Source: CAZSDW01 sp964605705 | Lineage (GTDB): Bacteria > Fidelibacterota > UBA2242 | Reading direction: 5' to 3' | DNA: 19,966 nt | NCBI GenBank assembly: GCA_964605705.1 | Contig: CAZSDW010000051.1 | Location: 1 to 19,966 of the forward strand | Part shown: positions 7,733-15,505 of the stretch, in pieces | How positions within the stretch are numbered: the first letter of the stretch is position 1 | How the letters are laid out: each line of letters starts with the position of its first letter | The notes under the pieces: model-generated | Seen by the model: the letters and a program-made list of their open reading frames with translations, nothing else | What the model was told of the DNA's origin: nothing | Database searches by the model: none | Program-made: the position numbers and the translations under genes

Positions 7733-8725
7733 TTAAAGCACTTTCTTGAGAGCGGTTTGAATCTGGTTTTCAATTTGTAGAGCAATTTCCAGTGCCTGTT
7801 TGCCATCTTCACCACTGACGGCGGGTTTACTCCCGGTTTCGATAGAATGAGTAAACGCCCGTAATTCCTCAAGCATAGCATTGGATTTCAGGGTATCTAT
7901 CAAACGGTAGGTGATAATCTTTTTCTTATTGGAAGCGGTTTCAAGCTCCGCGATTGGGGTGGCATTTTTCGGAATGCTGGTAACATTATCTGATAATGAA
8001 TATATCTCGGTCTGATTTTTCAGAAAATCGATGGATATGTAAGCATTCCGCTGAAAAATCCGGATTTTGCGCATTTGTTTGTTGGAAACCCGGCTGGCAG
8101 TGATATTGGCGACACAGCCGTTGGAAAATTTTAGTCGTGCGTTGGCAATGTCAATGGTGTTGGTCAGCACCGGAGCACCGGAGGCGTCGATCTGCTCCAC
8201 CTTACTATTTACCATAGACAATATAATATCGATATCATGAATCATCAGATCGAGAATGACAGCCACATCTGTTCCGCGGGGATTAAAGGGGGCAATGCGG
8301 TGCGATTCGATAAACAGCGGTTTTATATCCAGATCGCTGATCCCTGCGAGTGCCGGATTAAAGCGCTCGATATGTCCGACCTGGAGCACTAAATGCTGTT
8401 TTTTCGCCAGGGCGATAATCTCATTTGCCTCTTCAATGGTCTGCATGAAGGGTTTTTCACAAAAGACATGTAATCCGTGCTCGAGGGCTGCTTTAGCCAC
8501 CATGTAATGTGCAAAAGTCGGAACGACGATGGACACGGCATCACAGGCATCCAGCAACTGTTCCAGAGAATCGAATGCTGTTGCTTTATATTCGGTGGCG
8601 ATTTCATCACTGCGCTTTTGATCGGAATCAAAAAACCCGGCGAACTGAACATTATCCAGGATCTGCAAATTCTTGATATGCCATTTGCCCAAATGACCGG
8701 CACCAACGACAGCTATTTTTATCAT
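7733..8725 (-). CDS. Gfo/Idh/MocA-family oxidoreductase, probably GnnA-like (UDP-GlcNAc 3-dehydrogenase)
   Basis: The 330-residue protein has an N-terminal Rossmann fold with GAGHLG (8-13) and the family motif CEKP (89-92), which carries the catalytic Lys. The C-terminal domain includes IAPFNPRGTDV (144-154) and LMIHDIDI (160-167), whose His/Asp are typical of the family. Homologues beside lpxA/lpxB in many bacteria include GnnA. GnnA oxidises UDP-GlcNAc at C3 so that an aminotransferase (GnnB) can make the 2,3-diamino sugar that gives amide-linked lipid A. The assignment rests on the operon and the RGTDV/MIHDIDI stretch. Other sugar-nucleotide dehydrogenase activities remain possible, and no GnnB-like gene lies in this window. 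The ATG has GAGG 5 bases upstream. It is the first gene of the minus-strand operon. Confidence 0.75.
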   Translation of the reverse strand: MIKIAVVGAGHLGKWHIKNLQILDNVQFAGFFDSDQKRSDEIATEYKATAFDSLEQLLDACDAVSIVVPTFAHYMVAKAALEHGLHVFCEKPFMQTIEEANEIIALAKKQHLVLQVGHIERFNPALAGISDLDIKPLFIESHRIAPFNPRGTDVAVILDLMIHDIDIILSMVNSKVEQIDASGAPVLTNTIDIANARLKFSNGCVANITASRVSNKQMRKIRIFQRNAYISIDFLKNQTEIYSLSDNVTSIPKNATPIAELETASNKKKIITYRLIDTLKSNAMLEELRAFTHSIETGSKPAVSGEDGKQALEIALQIENQIQTALKKVL

Positions 8726-8784
8726 AAAAACCTCATTATGGCATGAAATTTAATCCCTGCATCGCAATATTAAAAATGTTATCC

Positions 8785-8813
8785 TTGTGAAATATTCTCT
8801 GTTTGAATATATA
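8785..8813 (+). promoter_or_regulatory. Promoter of the deacetylase-led plus-strand gene run
   Basis: TTGTGA (8785-8790), a 17-base spacer and TATATA (8808-8813) give a reasonable sigma70-type promoter with a start near 8820. This would leave about 30 bases of leader before the ATG at 8851. A TTG start at 8803 would lie inside this promoter, which supports the later start. The divergent oxidoreductase operon must also be driven from this spacer (8726-8850), but I see no convincing minus-strand promoter. Confidence 0.45.
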
Positions 8814-8850
8814 TAGTAAATTTCGTACTTTCCCCCGATTGGAATTTGAA

Positions 8851-10008
8851 ATGAAAATGATTCGATATTTAAAAAAACCGAACAAGGTTGTCGCCAATCG
8901 CCGAAAAGATGAAAAAAGGTTGTTGCTTACATTTATCGGCGTTCTCTGGCTCTTAGCTGTCATTCTAATATATTTCTACCCGAAATCCGCACCTTCCAGG
9001 GGGATTGTCAACCTGGAGGGACGTTCGGTTCTTAATAATAAGGTCCGCAACGCATTGGCGAAAAATGGATTTCGTGAAATTCAGCTGGAAACCGATAATA
9101 GTAGTGGTTTGGTTCTGGCATTTGCTGTTCCTGCCAGAATGACGGATGATGCCGCCCTTGAATCTATTCAGGGAATTGTCCAGCGTAACGGCTGTACTAT
9201 TCAAAGCGTCAGCCACTTCTCTCAAAATCGTGGATTTATGACATTGATTGATTACTATAATCAATCGGTGGGAACGCTGACTTTTTTAAAGGGTGAAAAT
9301 TTCAATGATTATCTGATTTTAAAAGGCGAGCTGCGCCGGAAGCCCAAGCTGGCAATCGTGATTGATGATTTTGGCTACAGTAATAGCGATGTGATCCGGG
9401 GCTTTATTGAGCTGAATGAAAAACTGACCATGTCGGTTATTCCGGGACATCGCTATTCTCGCTGGTCGGCATCTGAGGGTGTGAAATTTAACAAAGAGGT
9501 CATAATTCATATGCCCATGGAGGCAGAGCGCTCGGAATACAGTATGGGCGAAGACCAGTATATTATCCGCCATACGATGCGCAATTTTGAAGTAGAACAA
9601 CGAATATTTTCAGCTATTAATGATTTACCGGAAGCGGTTGGCATGAACAACCATATGGGTTCATTGACCACCACCGACGCAGAGGTGATGCAGATGGTTG
9701 TTAATAGCCTGAAAAAAAAGGGGCTCTATTTTATTGACAGCCTGACTTCACCGCGCAGTGTCGCATATGAGGTTGCCAAAGTCAGCGGACTGCCCTCGGC
9801 TTTTCGTTCGGTATTTCTTGATAATGACCGGAATAAAGACGAAATTCAGGCGCAATTTGATAAAGCAATAGAAATCGCCAGAAGACGTGGATCTGCGATT
9901 GCCATTGGACATGTTCATCCGGAAACCCTGGAGGTTTTAAGGCAATTAATAGAGGCGGGAAAGTTTACGGGGATTTCACTGTGCTTCGCCTCGGAAATTG
10001 TTTCGTGA
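8851..10008 (+). CDS. Divergent polysaccharide deacetylase family protein (YibQ/DUF610 type)
   Basis: This 385-residue protein has a basic N-terminus, one membrane segment (about 24-44) and a C-terminal domain of the divergent polysaccharide deacetylase family (about 167-383). Motifs are KLAIVIDDFGYS (166-177), HMPME (220-224), NNHMGS (266-271), FIDS (294-297) and GHVHP (353-357). The domain probably sits in the periplasm, anchored by the N-terminal helix. Family members have a NodB-like fold, but their substrate is not established. I chose the ATG at 8851 because GGAA sits 6 bases upstream and the extra 16 residues from a TTG at 8803 would overlap the promoter. The region between the anchor and the domain (about 50-165) is a less conserved segment. 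The next gene begins 13 bases after its stop. Confidence 0.85.
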   Translation: MKMIRYLKKPNKVVANRRKDEKRLLLTFIGVLWLLAVILIYFYPKSAPSRGIVNLEGRSVLNNKVRNALAKNGFREIQLETDNSSGLVLAFAVPARMTDDAALESIQGIVQRNGCTIQSVSHFSQNRGFMTLIDYYNQSVGTLTFLKGENFNDYLILKGELRRKPKLAIVIDDFGYSNSDVIRGFIELNEKLTMSVIPGHRYSRWSASEGVKFNKEVIIHMPMEAERSEYSMGEDQYIIRHTMRNFEVEQRIFSAINDLPEAVGMNNHMGSLTTTDAEVMQMVVNSLKKKGLYFIDSLTSPRSVAYEVAKVSGLPSAFRSVFLDNDRNKDEIQAQFDKAIEIARRRGSAIAIGHVHPETLEVLRQLIEAGKFTGISLCFASEIVS

Positions 10009-10021
10009 AAGGATAATCACA

Positions 10022-10720
10022 ATGCCATATTTAGAAATTAATTTTGATCCGTTCATTACATTGGCAAAGGTGACAAACGCTTCCATTTCGAATCCTTTAA
10101 ATCTGCTGAGCCTGGTAGAAACAGTCGGTGCAAACGGGATCAGTTTTACCTACGGTCCAGAAATCGGGCAGATGAACAATCTCGCATTACTGCGATCGAT
10201 GAGCGATTGCCGGATCAACATTCGGGTGCCGGCGGACATGCAGATTTTACAGAAAGCGTTGCTGCTGCGACCTGATCTGATTACTATTTGTGATCCGGAA
10301 AGTGATGATCATACGGTGGAAATTCCATCGAAATTGATCAAAGAACTGGTCAATTCCGTGGTGACTATGAATGAGGTTGGCGTTTCGCTGCGCCTGAAAC
10401 CGGATGTGAAGCAGCTGAAAGAAGCCTACCAGATGGGTATTGATGAGGTGGAAATTGCGACCAATGAACTTGCCCGTAAGGATAAACAATTGCCTTTTCT
10501 GGAGTGCCTGGAAAAGATAACCCACGCTGTCAATCTTGGTAATCGCAATAACCTGAGAATATCGATTGGCGGACAGTTGAATCGCCGAATTATTCGGGCG
10601 GTCAATGATGTCATAAATGTAGAATTCATATCCGTCGGTCGGGCGTTATTGTCGCAGGCATTTCTGTGGGGATTTGAGACGGCGGTCAGAGAAATGATTG
10701 AAATGTTAGATGCTAGTTAA
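10022..10720 (+). CDS. PdxJ-fold protein lacking the pyridoxine 5'-phosphate synthase active site
   Basis: The 232 residues align end to end with PdxJ, the TIM-barrel enzyme that makes pyridoxine 5'-phosphate. NFDPFITLAKV (7-17) matches NIDHIATLRNA, VGANGISF (35-42) matches AGADGITV, and SVGRALLSQAF (204-214) matches NIGHAIIGRAV. The catalytic positions are replaced. The NIDH His is Pro9, and the HLREDRRH loop is TYGPEIGQ (43-50). The catalytic Glu of NLE is Arg68. The HTG phosphate/substrate motif is ATN (146-148), the GHG His is Gly184, and the last GHA His is Arg207. It is unlikely to have PdxJ activity. A different reaction, a ligand-binding role or a structural role is possible. The ATG at 10022 has AAAGGA 8 bases upstream, so I prefer it over a TTG at 9998 that would overlap the deacetylase gene. 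It lies 13 bases after the deacetylase and 14 before the asparaginase-like gene. Confidence 0.8.
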   Translation: MPYLEINFDPFITLAKVTNASISNPLNLLSLVETVGANGISFTYGPEIGQMNNLALLRSMSDCRINIRVPADMQILQKALLLRPDLITICDPESDDHTVEIPSKLIKELVNSVVTMNEVGVSLRLKPDVKQLKEAYQMGIDEVEIATNELARKDKQLPFLECLEKITHAVNLGNRNNLRISIGGQLNRRIIRAVNDVINVEFISVGRALLSQAFLWGFETAVREMIEMLDAS

Positions 10721-10734
10721 AGGAGATACTTATA

Positions 10735-11721
10735 ATGATTTTTGTTTCGAAACAGTATAGAGGAAATGCGGTTGAGAGTTTCCATATCGGTTATGCCGTC
10801 GCTGTCAATGATGCCGGAGAGATAATATTTTCAGCCGGTGAGACTGACTATCCGGTGTTTATCCGTTCGGCGGGAAATCCATTCCAGGCAGTGACAATGC
10901 TGGAATCCGGTGCGGTCGAAAAATACAAACTCAACGATGAGGATATTGCCATTACCTGCAGTAGTCATAACGGTGAAACGTTTCAAACTGAAGCTGTGTC
11001 CCAGCTGTTGAAAAAAACCGGGATGAGTGTCGATGATCTGCTGTGTGGTATCCATCCGCCTTTTGACCGGAACAGCTACGAGCAGATGATTCTCCAGGGG
11101 CGCCGGGCGACCGCCATTCATAACAACTGTTCGGGAAAACACGCTGGTATGCTGGCGACCTCCAAAGCCCTGGATGTGGTTTCGGGCAACTATACAAATA
11201 TTGAGCATCCGGTCCAACAGCGAATTTTTGAGAAAATTAAACTTTATTCCGAGATAGATAAGATCCCCATTGAAGTTGATAATTGCAATTCTCCGACATT
11301 TTTTCTGCCATTGTCAAACCTGGCACTGATGTATCGTAAGTTAGTCGAGGGTGCCGATGAACATTTGCAGAAGATTTTTCATGTCATGAATCTGCACCCG
11401 AAACACATCGCCGGCAAAGGTCGTTTTGATACCGATTTAATGACGGTGATGCATGGAAAAAGTGTCTCAAAATATGGTTTTGAGGGTATTCGCGGGATCG
11501 GTGTCAGGACCGAAAGCGGTCACGTCGGCATTGCGATCAAAGTATTGAGCGGCAGCTGGAAAGCATTGGACTCGGTTTCTGTCGCTGTGTTGAAACACCT
11601 GAAGATGCTGGATGAAGAGACACTGGAAAAACTGGAAAAATTTGAAGTACCGCCACTGAAAAGTTATTCCGATAAAACTATTGGTCGCATTGAGACTGAG
11701 ATTGTTATTGACGAAAAATAA
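10735..11721 (+). CDS. Asparaginase II family protein (Rhizobium-type class) with altered Ser-Lys tandem
   Basis: The 328 residues match the asparaginase II family (PF06089), the class of the Rhizobium etli inducible asparaginase and distinct from bacterial AnsA/AnsB. These enzymes hydrolyse asparagine to aspartate and ammonia. From memory, the R. etli enzyme uses two Ser-Lys tandems and a Cys-Lys-Cys zinc site. Here RSAGNPFQ (44-51) has Ser45 but Asn48 where the first tandem needs Lys. Ser77 (CSSHNGE, 75-81) and Lys246 (SKYG) keep the second pair. Cys132 and Lys135 (NNCSGKHAGML, 130-140) and Cys184 (VDNCNSPTF) keep the metal site. Activity or substrate may therefore differ. AGGAG precedes the ATG closely, 14 bases after the PdxJ-like gene. 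The C-terminus is slightly extended (about 295-328) relative to the motif core. Confidence 0.85.
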   Translation: MIFVSKQYRGNAVESFHIGYAVAVNDAGEIIFSAGETDYPVFIRSAGNPFQAVTMLESGAVEKYKLNDEDIAITCSSHNGETFQTEAVSQLLKKTGMSVDDLLCGIHPPFDRNSYEQMILQGRRATAIHNNCSGKHAGMLATSKALDVVSGNYTNIEHPVQQRIFEKIKLYSEIDKIPIEVDNCNSPTFFLPLSNLALMYRKLVEGADEHLQKIFHVMNLHPKHIAGKGRFDTDLMTVMHGKSVSKYGFEGIRGIGVRTESGHVGIAIKVLSGSWKALDSVSVAVLKHLKMLDEETLEKLEKFEVPPLKSYSDKTIGRIETEIVIDEK

Positions 11722-11757
11722 TGGATAACGCCTGACCAATAGAATAAAATATTTATT

Positions 11758-12366
11758 GTGATAAAGACAATTTTTTTCGATCTCGGAAACGTGATCTTCA
11801 GTGTTGACAAAGACTGTGCTATACGGGAAATTGCCCGGTTCCTGAAAATCAAAGAATCTGTTGTCCGAGACATTGCTGAATCCAGTATGGAGCGGGATTT
11901 TGAAATGGGACGCTTCAGTGCGGTCGAATATCTCAATCTGCTTCGCCAGGAGTATAATATTACGGAACCGGTTTCGATTGAAAAATTGATTGATGTCTGG
12001 CAGAAACCTTTTAAACCCATCCCGGATGTCTTTGAAGTAATCGCGATGCTGAAACCACAGGCTCAACTGGTTATTCTGTCCAATACCAACGAATTACATA
12101 TTCGGGCAGTTCGACGGTTGAGTTCAATACTGAATGATTTTGACAAGCGGATTTTTTCCTATGAAGTAGGTGCCCGAAAGCCGGATGCGCGAATCTATTA
12201 TGAAGCTCTCAGAATTGCCGAAAGCAGTGCCGAAGAAAGTATTTTTATCGACGATCTTCCGGAAAATGTTCAAGCCGCAAGAGCTGTGGGAATAAAATCC
12301 CATCAATTTACCGGTGTTGCAGGATTGAAGAATTTTTTGACAGATGCCGGTTTTTACCTGAATTGA
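11758..12366 (+). CDS. HAD-family hydrolase (subfamily IA, YihX-like)
   Basis: This 202-residue protein shows all four HAD motifs: FFDLGNV (6-12, nucleophile Asp8), ILSNTN (102-107), GARKPDARIY with its motif III Lys (137-146), and FIDDLPENVQAARAVGI near residues 162-178. The DLGNV form of motif I, the size and the alpha-helical cap after it resemble YihX-type phosphatases, which act on sugar phosphates such as glucose 1-phosphate. The substrate cannot be fixed from sequence. The start is GTG with no clear ribosome-binding site, and no better in-frame start is visible. It follows the asparaginase-like gene by 36 bases and precedes the kinase-like gene by 39, in the same direction, so co-transcription is likely but not shown. 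Confidence 0.88.
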   Translation: MIKTIFFDLGNVIFSVDKDCAIREIARFLKIKESVVRDIAESSMERDFEMGRFSAVEYLNLLRQEYNITEPVSIEKLIDVWQKPFKPIPDVFEVIAMLKPQAQLVILSNTNELHIRAVRRLSSILNDFDKRIFSYEVGARKPDARIYYEALRIAESSAEESIFIDDLPENVQAARAVGIKSHQFTGVAGLKNFLTDAGFYLN

Positions 12367-12405
12367 ATTGCATGTTTTAGTTGTAAATAATAAGTTGACC
12401 TGTGT

Positions 12406-14022
12406 ATGACTGATTTAGCAAATCCGTCAAGTTTTTTGCAACTAATCCTTCATATTGCGAAGGACTTTGTGCATCTGTCTCCTCTTGAAGTGGATAAATA
12501 TATTAAGCATGCGCTTTACCTGATTGGTGAATTTTGTAAAGCTGACCGGGTTTATCTGTATCAGTTCAAAGATGATATTATCAACAGAACTCATATCTGG
12601 TGTGCCGAGGGAATTGATCCGCAGGAAGCGATTTCACAAATTATTGATCTTCAAACTCATCCCTGTTACAGAGAGAAATTTTTCGGGAAAGATCCGGTCG
12701 TTATCGAAAATGTGAAAGCTTTGCCCGAACCCATGCAGACCGTTTTCATAAGCCGGCATATTCAGTCCATGCTTGCCATTCCAATGACCTATCGGCAGAA
12801 GCAGATCGGTTTCCTGGGATTTGATTCAGTTAATAAACTACGGCAATGGGATACCGATGAAGTTGAACTGCTGAAAATAATCACGGATATTTTTGCCGAC
12901 GCCCTGGTTCAACGTTCAGTGGTTACCAGGCTACGGGAGTCGGAAGAGCAGTATCGCGTCCTGGTTGAAAATCTGAACGATGGGATTGTCATTAATCAGA
13001 ATGATAAATTCATCTTTATTAATAAGCAGTTTGCCCGCATGCTTGGTTATGATTATAATGAATTATTTATGGCGGAGACTCATCGGGTTTACAGCGATGA
13101 GAGCCTTGAAATAATCAGAGACCACCAGGAACGATGCAGGAGAGGCGAGCTTGTATCACCACGCTTTGAAGCCGTTCTTAAGAAAAAAGATGGTGACAAC
13201 CTAGATGTCGAACTGAATGTGCGGGTTATTCATTATAAGAATGCTCTGGCGTCTTTTATGATAATCAGTGATATCACCGGGCGAAAAAAAGCCGAGATGT
13301 ATCAGCGGAAGCTGGAAGTGGATTTGCTGAAACGCCAGAAAGTATCCAGCATGGGTATTTTTGCTGGTGGGACTGTTCATAATATTCGCAATACGCTGTC
13401 GGTCATTACCGGTCGCGCCCAGATGTTGAAACAGAAGATGCCAAACCTAAAAGAACCGGATATTATTATTGCGAATGCCAGTAAAATAGTGCTAATGGCA
13501 GATAATTATTTAAAAAAAACCAAGCGCGAGCAGGTTGAAAACATTGTCGATATTGATCTGAACGATCTGCTGAAAACCGAAATTGTTTACATGGAATCCA
13601 ATCAGTATGTCAAAAATCAAATTAACATCAGATTCAATCTGGAGCATGACATTCCGAATATCCGGGGGCATTACATTGATTACAGTCATGCGATTTCAGC
13701 GATTATTGAATTTTCGATTAATGCCATGGTAGAAGCGCCGGTCAAAGAGCTGCTGATCAGCACGGATTTGCAGGAGAACAAAATACTACTGACGATTTCC
13801 CATAGTGGAAGAATATTGCCTGACGAGGAGATGGAGTCAATTTTTACACCGTTCTATTCGGTGAGGAAATTTGCCGGAAAAGGGCACCTGAACGAAACGG
13901 AAGTGCAAACCATGCAGCTCTTCAATGCCTATATTCTTTTGGAGCATTATAAAGTACAGTTCAAGGTTGAAAAAGATATCAATAACCGCACGCTATTCTC
14001 TCTTAGAATACCCATTACTTAG
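12406..14022 (+). CDS. GAF-PAS histidine kinase-like protein with degenerate ATP-binding domain
   Basis: The 538-residue cytoplasmic protein has no membrane segment or signal peptide. Its domains are GAF (about 17-168), PAS (about 183-294, ending SDITGRKKAE), a dimerisation/phosphoacceptor region with FAGGTVHNIRNTLSVI (319-334, His325) and a C-terminal HATPase-like domain. The N-box is IIEFSINAMVEA (433-444, Asn439). The G1 box, normally D-x-G-x-G, reads ISHSGRIL (464-471), so the adenine-contacting Asp is His466 and the second Gly is Ile470. IFTPFYSVR (479-487) is the F-box, but GKGHLNETEV (491-500) replaces the G2 box. The kinase may be inactive, may bind ATP unusually, or may signal through the sensor domains. 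No response regulator is adjacent. The ATG at 12406 lacks a strong ribosome-binding site. Frame continuity to the stop argues against a frameshift. Confidence 0.82.
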   Translation: MTDLANPSSFLQLILHIAKDFVHLSPLEVDKYIKHALYLIGEFCKADRVYLYQFKDDIINRTHIWCAEGIDPQEAISQIIDLQTHPCYREKFFGKDPVVIENVKALPEPMQTVFISRHIQSMLAIPMTYRQKQIGFLGFDSVNKLRQWDTDEVELLKIITDIFADALVQRSVVTRLRESEEQYRVLVENLNDGIVINQNDKFIFINKQFARMLGYDYNELFMAETHRVYSDESLEIIRDHQERCRRGELVSPRFEAVLKKKDGDNLDVELNVRVIHYKNALASFMIISDITGRKKAEMYQRKLEVDLLKRQKVSSMGIFAGGTVHNIRNTLSVITGRAQMLKQKMPNLKEPDIIIANASKIVLMADNYLKKTKREQVENIVDIDLNDLLKTEIVYMESNQYVKNQINIRFNLEHDIPNIRGHYIDYSHAISAIIEFSINAMVEAPVKELLISTDLQENKILLTISHSGRILPDEEMESIFTPFYSVRKFAGKGHLNETEVQTMQLFNAYILLEHYKVQFKVEKDINNRTLFSLRIPIT

Positions 14023-14085
14023 TGAGGGCGGGGCTTTTATTATTTAATTAAAACGAGTCAGAGAAAATAATTATGGAATTGCTGA

Positions 14086-15501
14086 ATGGATAGCTTTGGA
14101 TGGATTTCTGTCTTACCGCCGTTGCTGGCAATTGCTCTGGCGATCAAGACCCGGCAGGTATTTCCGGCACTGTTTCTGGGCATCTGGGTTGGCTGGACTG
14201 CCATAAACGGCTGGAATCCGCTGACCGGTTTTGCCGATACCCTTGAAGCAATGATCGATACCTTCAAAGACCCCGGCAACACGAAAGTTATTCTATTCAG
14301 TATGCTGGTTGGATCGCTGATCGTGCTGATTCAGCGGTCCGGCGGTGTTCAGGGATTTATTAACTGGATCAGTGAGCAGGGACTGGTTAACAAGCGCCGA
14401 AGTGCTGAGTTGATGCTGTGGATTGTAGGTGTTGTGATTTTTATTGAAAGTAATATCAATAATCTGGTGATTGGTGCGCTGGGGCGCCCACTGTTTGATC
14501 GCCTGAAAATTCCTCGTGAGAAGCTGGCTTACCTGGCGCATTCCACTTCAGCTCCCGTCTGTATCATGATTCCTTTCAATGGCTGGGGCGCGGTCCTGAC
14601 CGGTCTCCTGGTTGCCCAGCAGATTGAGAATCCATTCTTCACAGTATTGAAAGCGGTACCGACCAATTTTTATGCGATTATTGCAGTATTCATGGTGCTG
14701 TTCATTATCCTTACCGGGAAAGATTTCGGACCGATGGCGAAAGCCGAAGAACGGGCGAAAGAAACTGGCAAGATGTACCGTGACGGCGCTCTGCTGCTGG
14801 CGGCAGAGGAGACTATTGCCATGCCGGCAAAACCAGGCGTGATATATCGACCTTTGAATATGATAATTCCATTGCTGGCGATGGTGCTGGCGGTTCCCCT
14901 GGGATTGATAATTACCGGCGGCGGAAATATAACGCATGGATCTGGTTCAACGGCAGTTTTCTGGGCGGTTATTGTGGGAATAATTATTGCTGCCCTCATG
15001 TATAAAATCCAGCGAATTTTTTCATCACAGGAGATTCTTGACCTGTTTATGAAGGGAATGGGCGGTTTGATTCCCATGGGATTGTTAATGGTTTTTGCCT
15101 TCACATTGGGCGCAACCTGTAAAATAATGGGCACAGGACCCTATGTCGCGAATCTGGCAACGGCGGCAATTCACCCGGCGCTGATCATTCCACTGGTATT
15201 CCTGATTGCCTGTTTCATCTCTTTTGCTACAGGAACATCGTGGGGCACTTTTGCAATCATGATTCCTATTGCTGTCCCAATCGCACTGACAATGAACTTG
15301 AACCTGTCACTGATGGTCAGCGCAGTTATGGGAGGCGGTGTTTTCGGCGATCACTGTTCACCGATTTCGGATACAACCCTGATTGCCTCAATGGCATGCG
15401 CCTGTGATCACATGGATCATGTAAATACCCAACTGCCATATGCGTTATTATCGGCGGGTATAGCATTGATTTTATATCTGGTTTTAGGCATTATCGGATA
15501 A
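14086..15501 (+). CDS. Na+/H+ antiporter, NhaC family
   Basis: This 471-residue integral membrane protein has about eleven hydrophobic segments. It carries the NhaC-family hallmark near its C-terminus: GGGVFGDHCSPISDTTLIAS, then CDHMDHVNTQLPYAL. Other conserved parts are ESNINNLVIGALGRP in the first half and FATGTSWGTFAIMIPIAVP in the second. NhaC-type carriers exchange Na+ for H+ across the cytoplasmic membrane and serve pH and salt homeostasis. Some members of the superfamily move organic acids or amino acids instead, so the exact substrate is inferred. The ATG directly follows an in-frame TGA, with GGAA 7-8 bases upstream. It precedes the downstream HAD gene by 4 bases, so the two are almost certainly co-transcribed. 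Confidence 0.88.
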   Translation: MDSFGWISVLPPLLAIALAIKTRQVFPALFLGIWVGWTAINGWNPLTGFADTLEAMIDTFKDPGNTKVILFSMLVGSLIVLIQRSGGVQGFINWISEQGLVNKRRSAELMLWIVGVVIFIESNINNLVIGALGRPLFDRLKIPREKLAYLAHSTSAPVCIMIPFNGWGAVLTGLLVAQQIENPFFTVLKAVPTNFYAIIAVFMVLFIILTGKDFGPMAKAEERAKETGKMYRDGALLLAAEETIAMPAKPGVIYRPLNMIIPLLAMVLAVPLGLIITGGGNITHGSGSTAVFWAVIVGIIIAALMYKIQRIFSSQEILDLFMKGMGGLIPMGLLMVFAFTLGATCKIMGTGPYVANLATAAIHPALIIPLVFLIACFISFATGTSWGTFAIMIPIAVPIALTMNLNLSLMVSAVMGGGVFGDHCSPISDTTLIASMACACDHMDHVNTQLPYALLSAGIALILYLVLGIIG

Positions 15502-15505
15502 AGTT

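Noticed and set aside
7732..7881. Extended start for the methyltransferase-like gene (TTG/ATG-type starts up to 7881)
   Set aside because: The extra 50 residues overlap the oxidoreductase gene and show no family character. The ATG at 7731 sits one base after the upstream stop and matches the family N-terminus.
8803..8850. TTG start giving 16 extra residues on the deacetylase protein
   Set aside because: It lies inside the best promoter and has no ribosome-binding site. The ATG at 8851 has GGAA at a normal distance.
9998..10021. TTG start for the PdxJ-like gene
   Set aside because: It overlaps the deacetylase stop. The ATG at 10022 has AAAGGA 8 bases upstream and matches the PdxJ N-terminus.
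11467..12066. 199-residue minus-strand open frame
   Set aside because: It is antisense to the end of the asparaginase-like gene and the start of the HAD gene, both clear family members. Its low-complexity F/N/R-rich sequence is typical of a shadow frame.
14073..14093. Six-codon ORF (MELLNG) overlapping the antiporter start
   Set aside because: It is too short, there is no clear regulatory logic, and it is probably chance. I could not rule out translational coupling.
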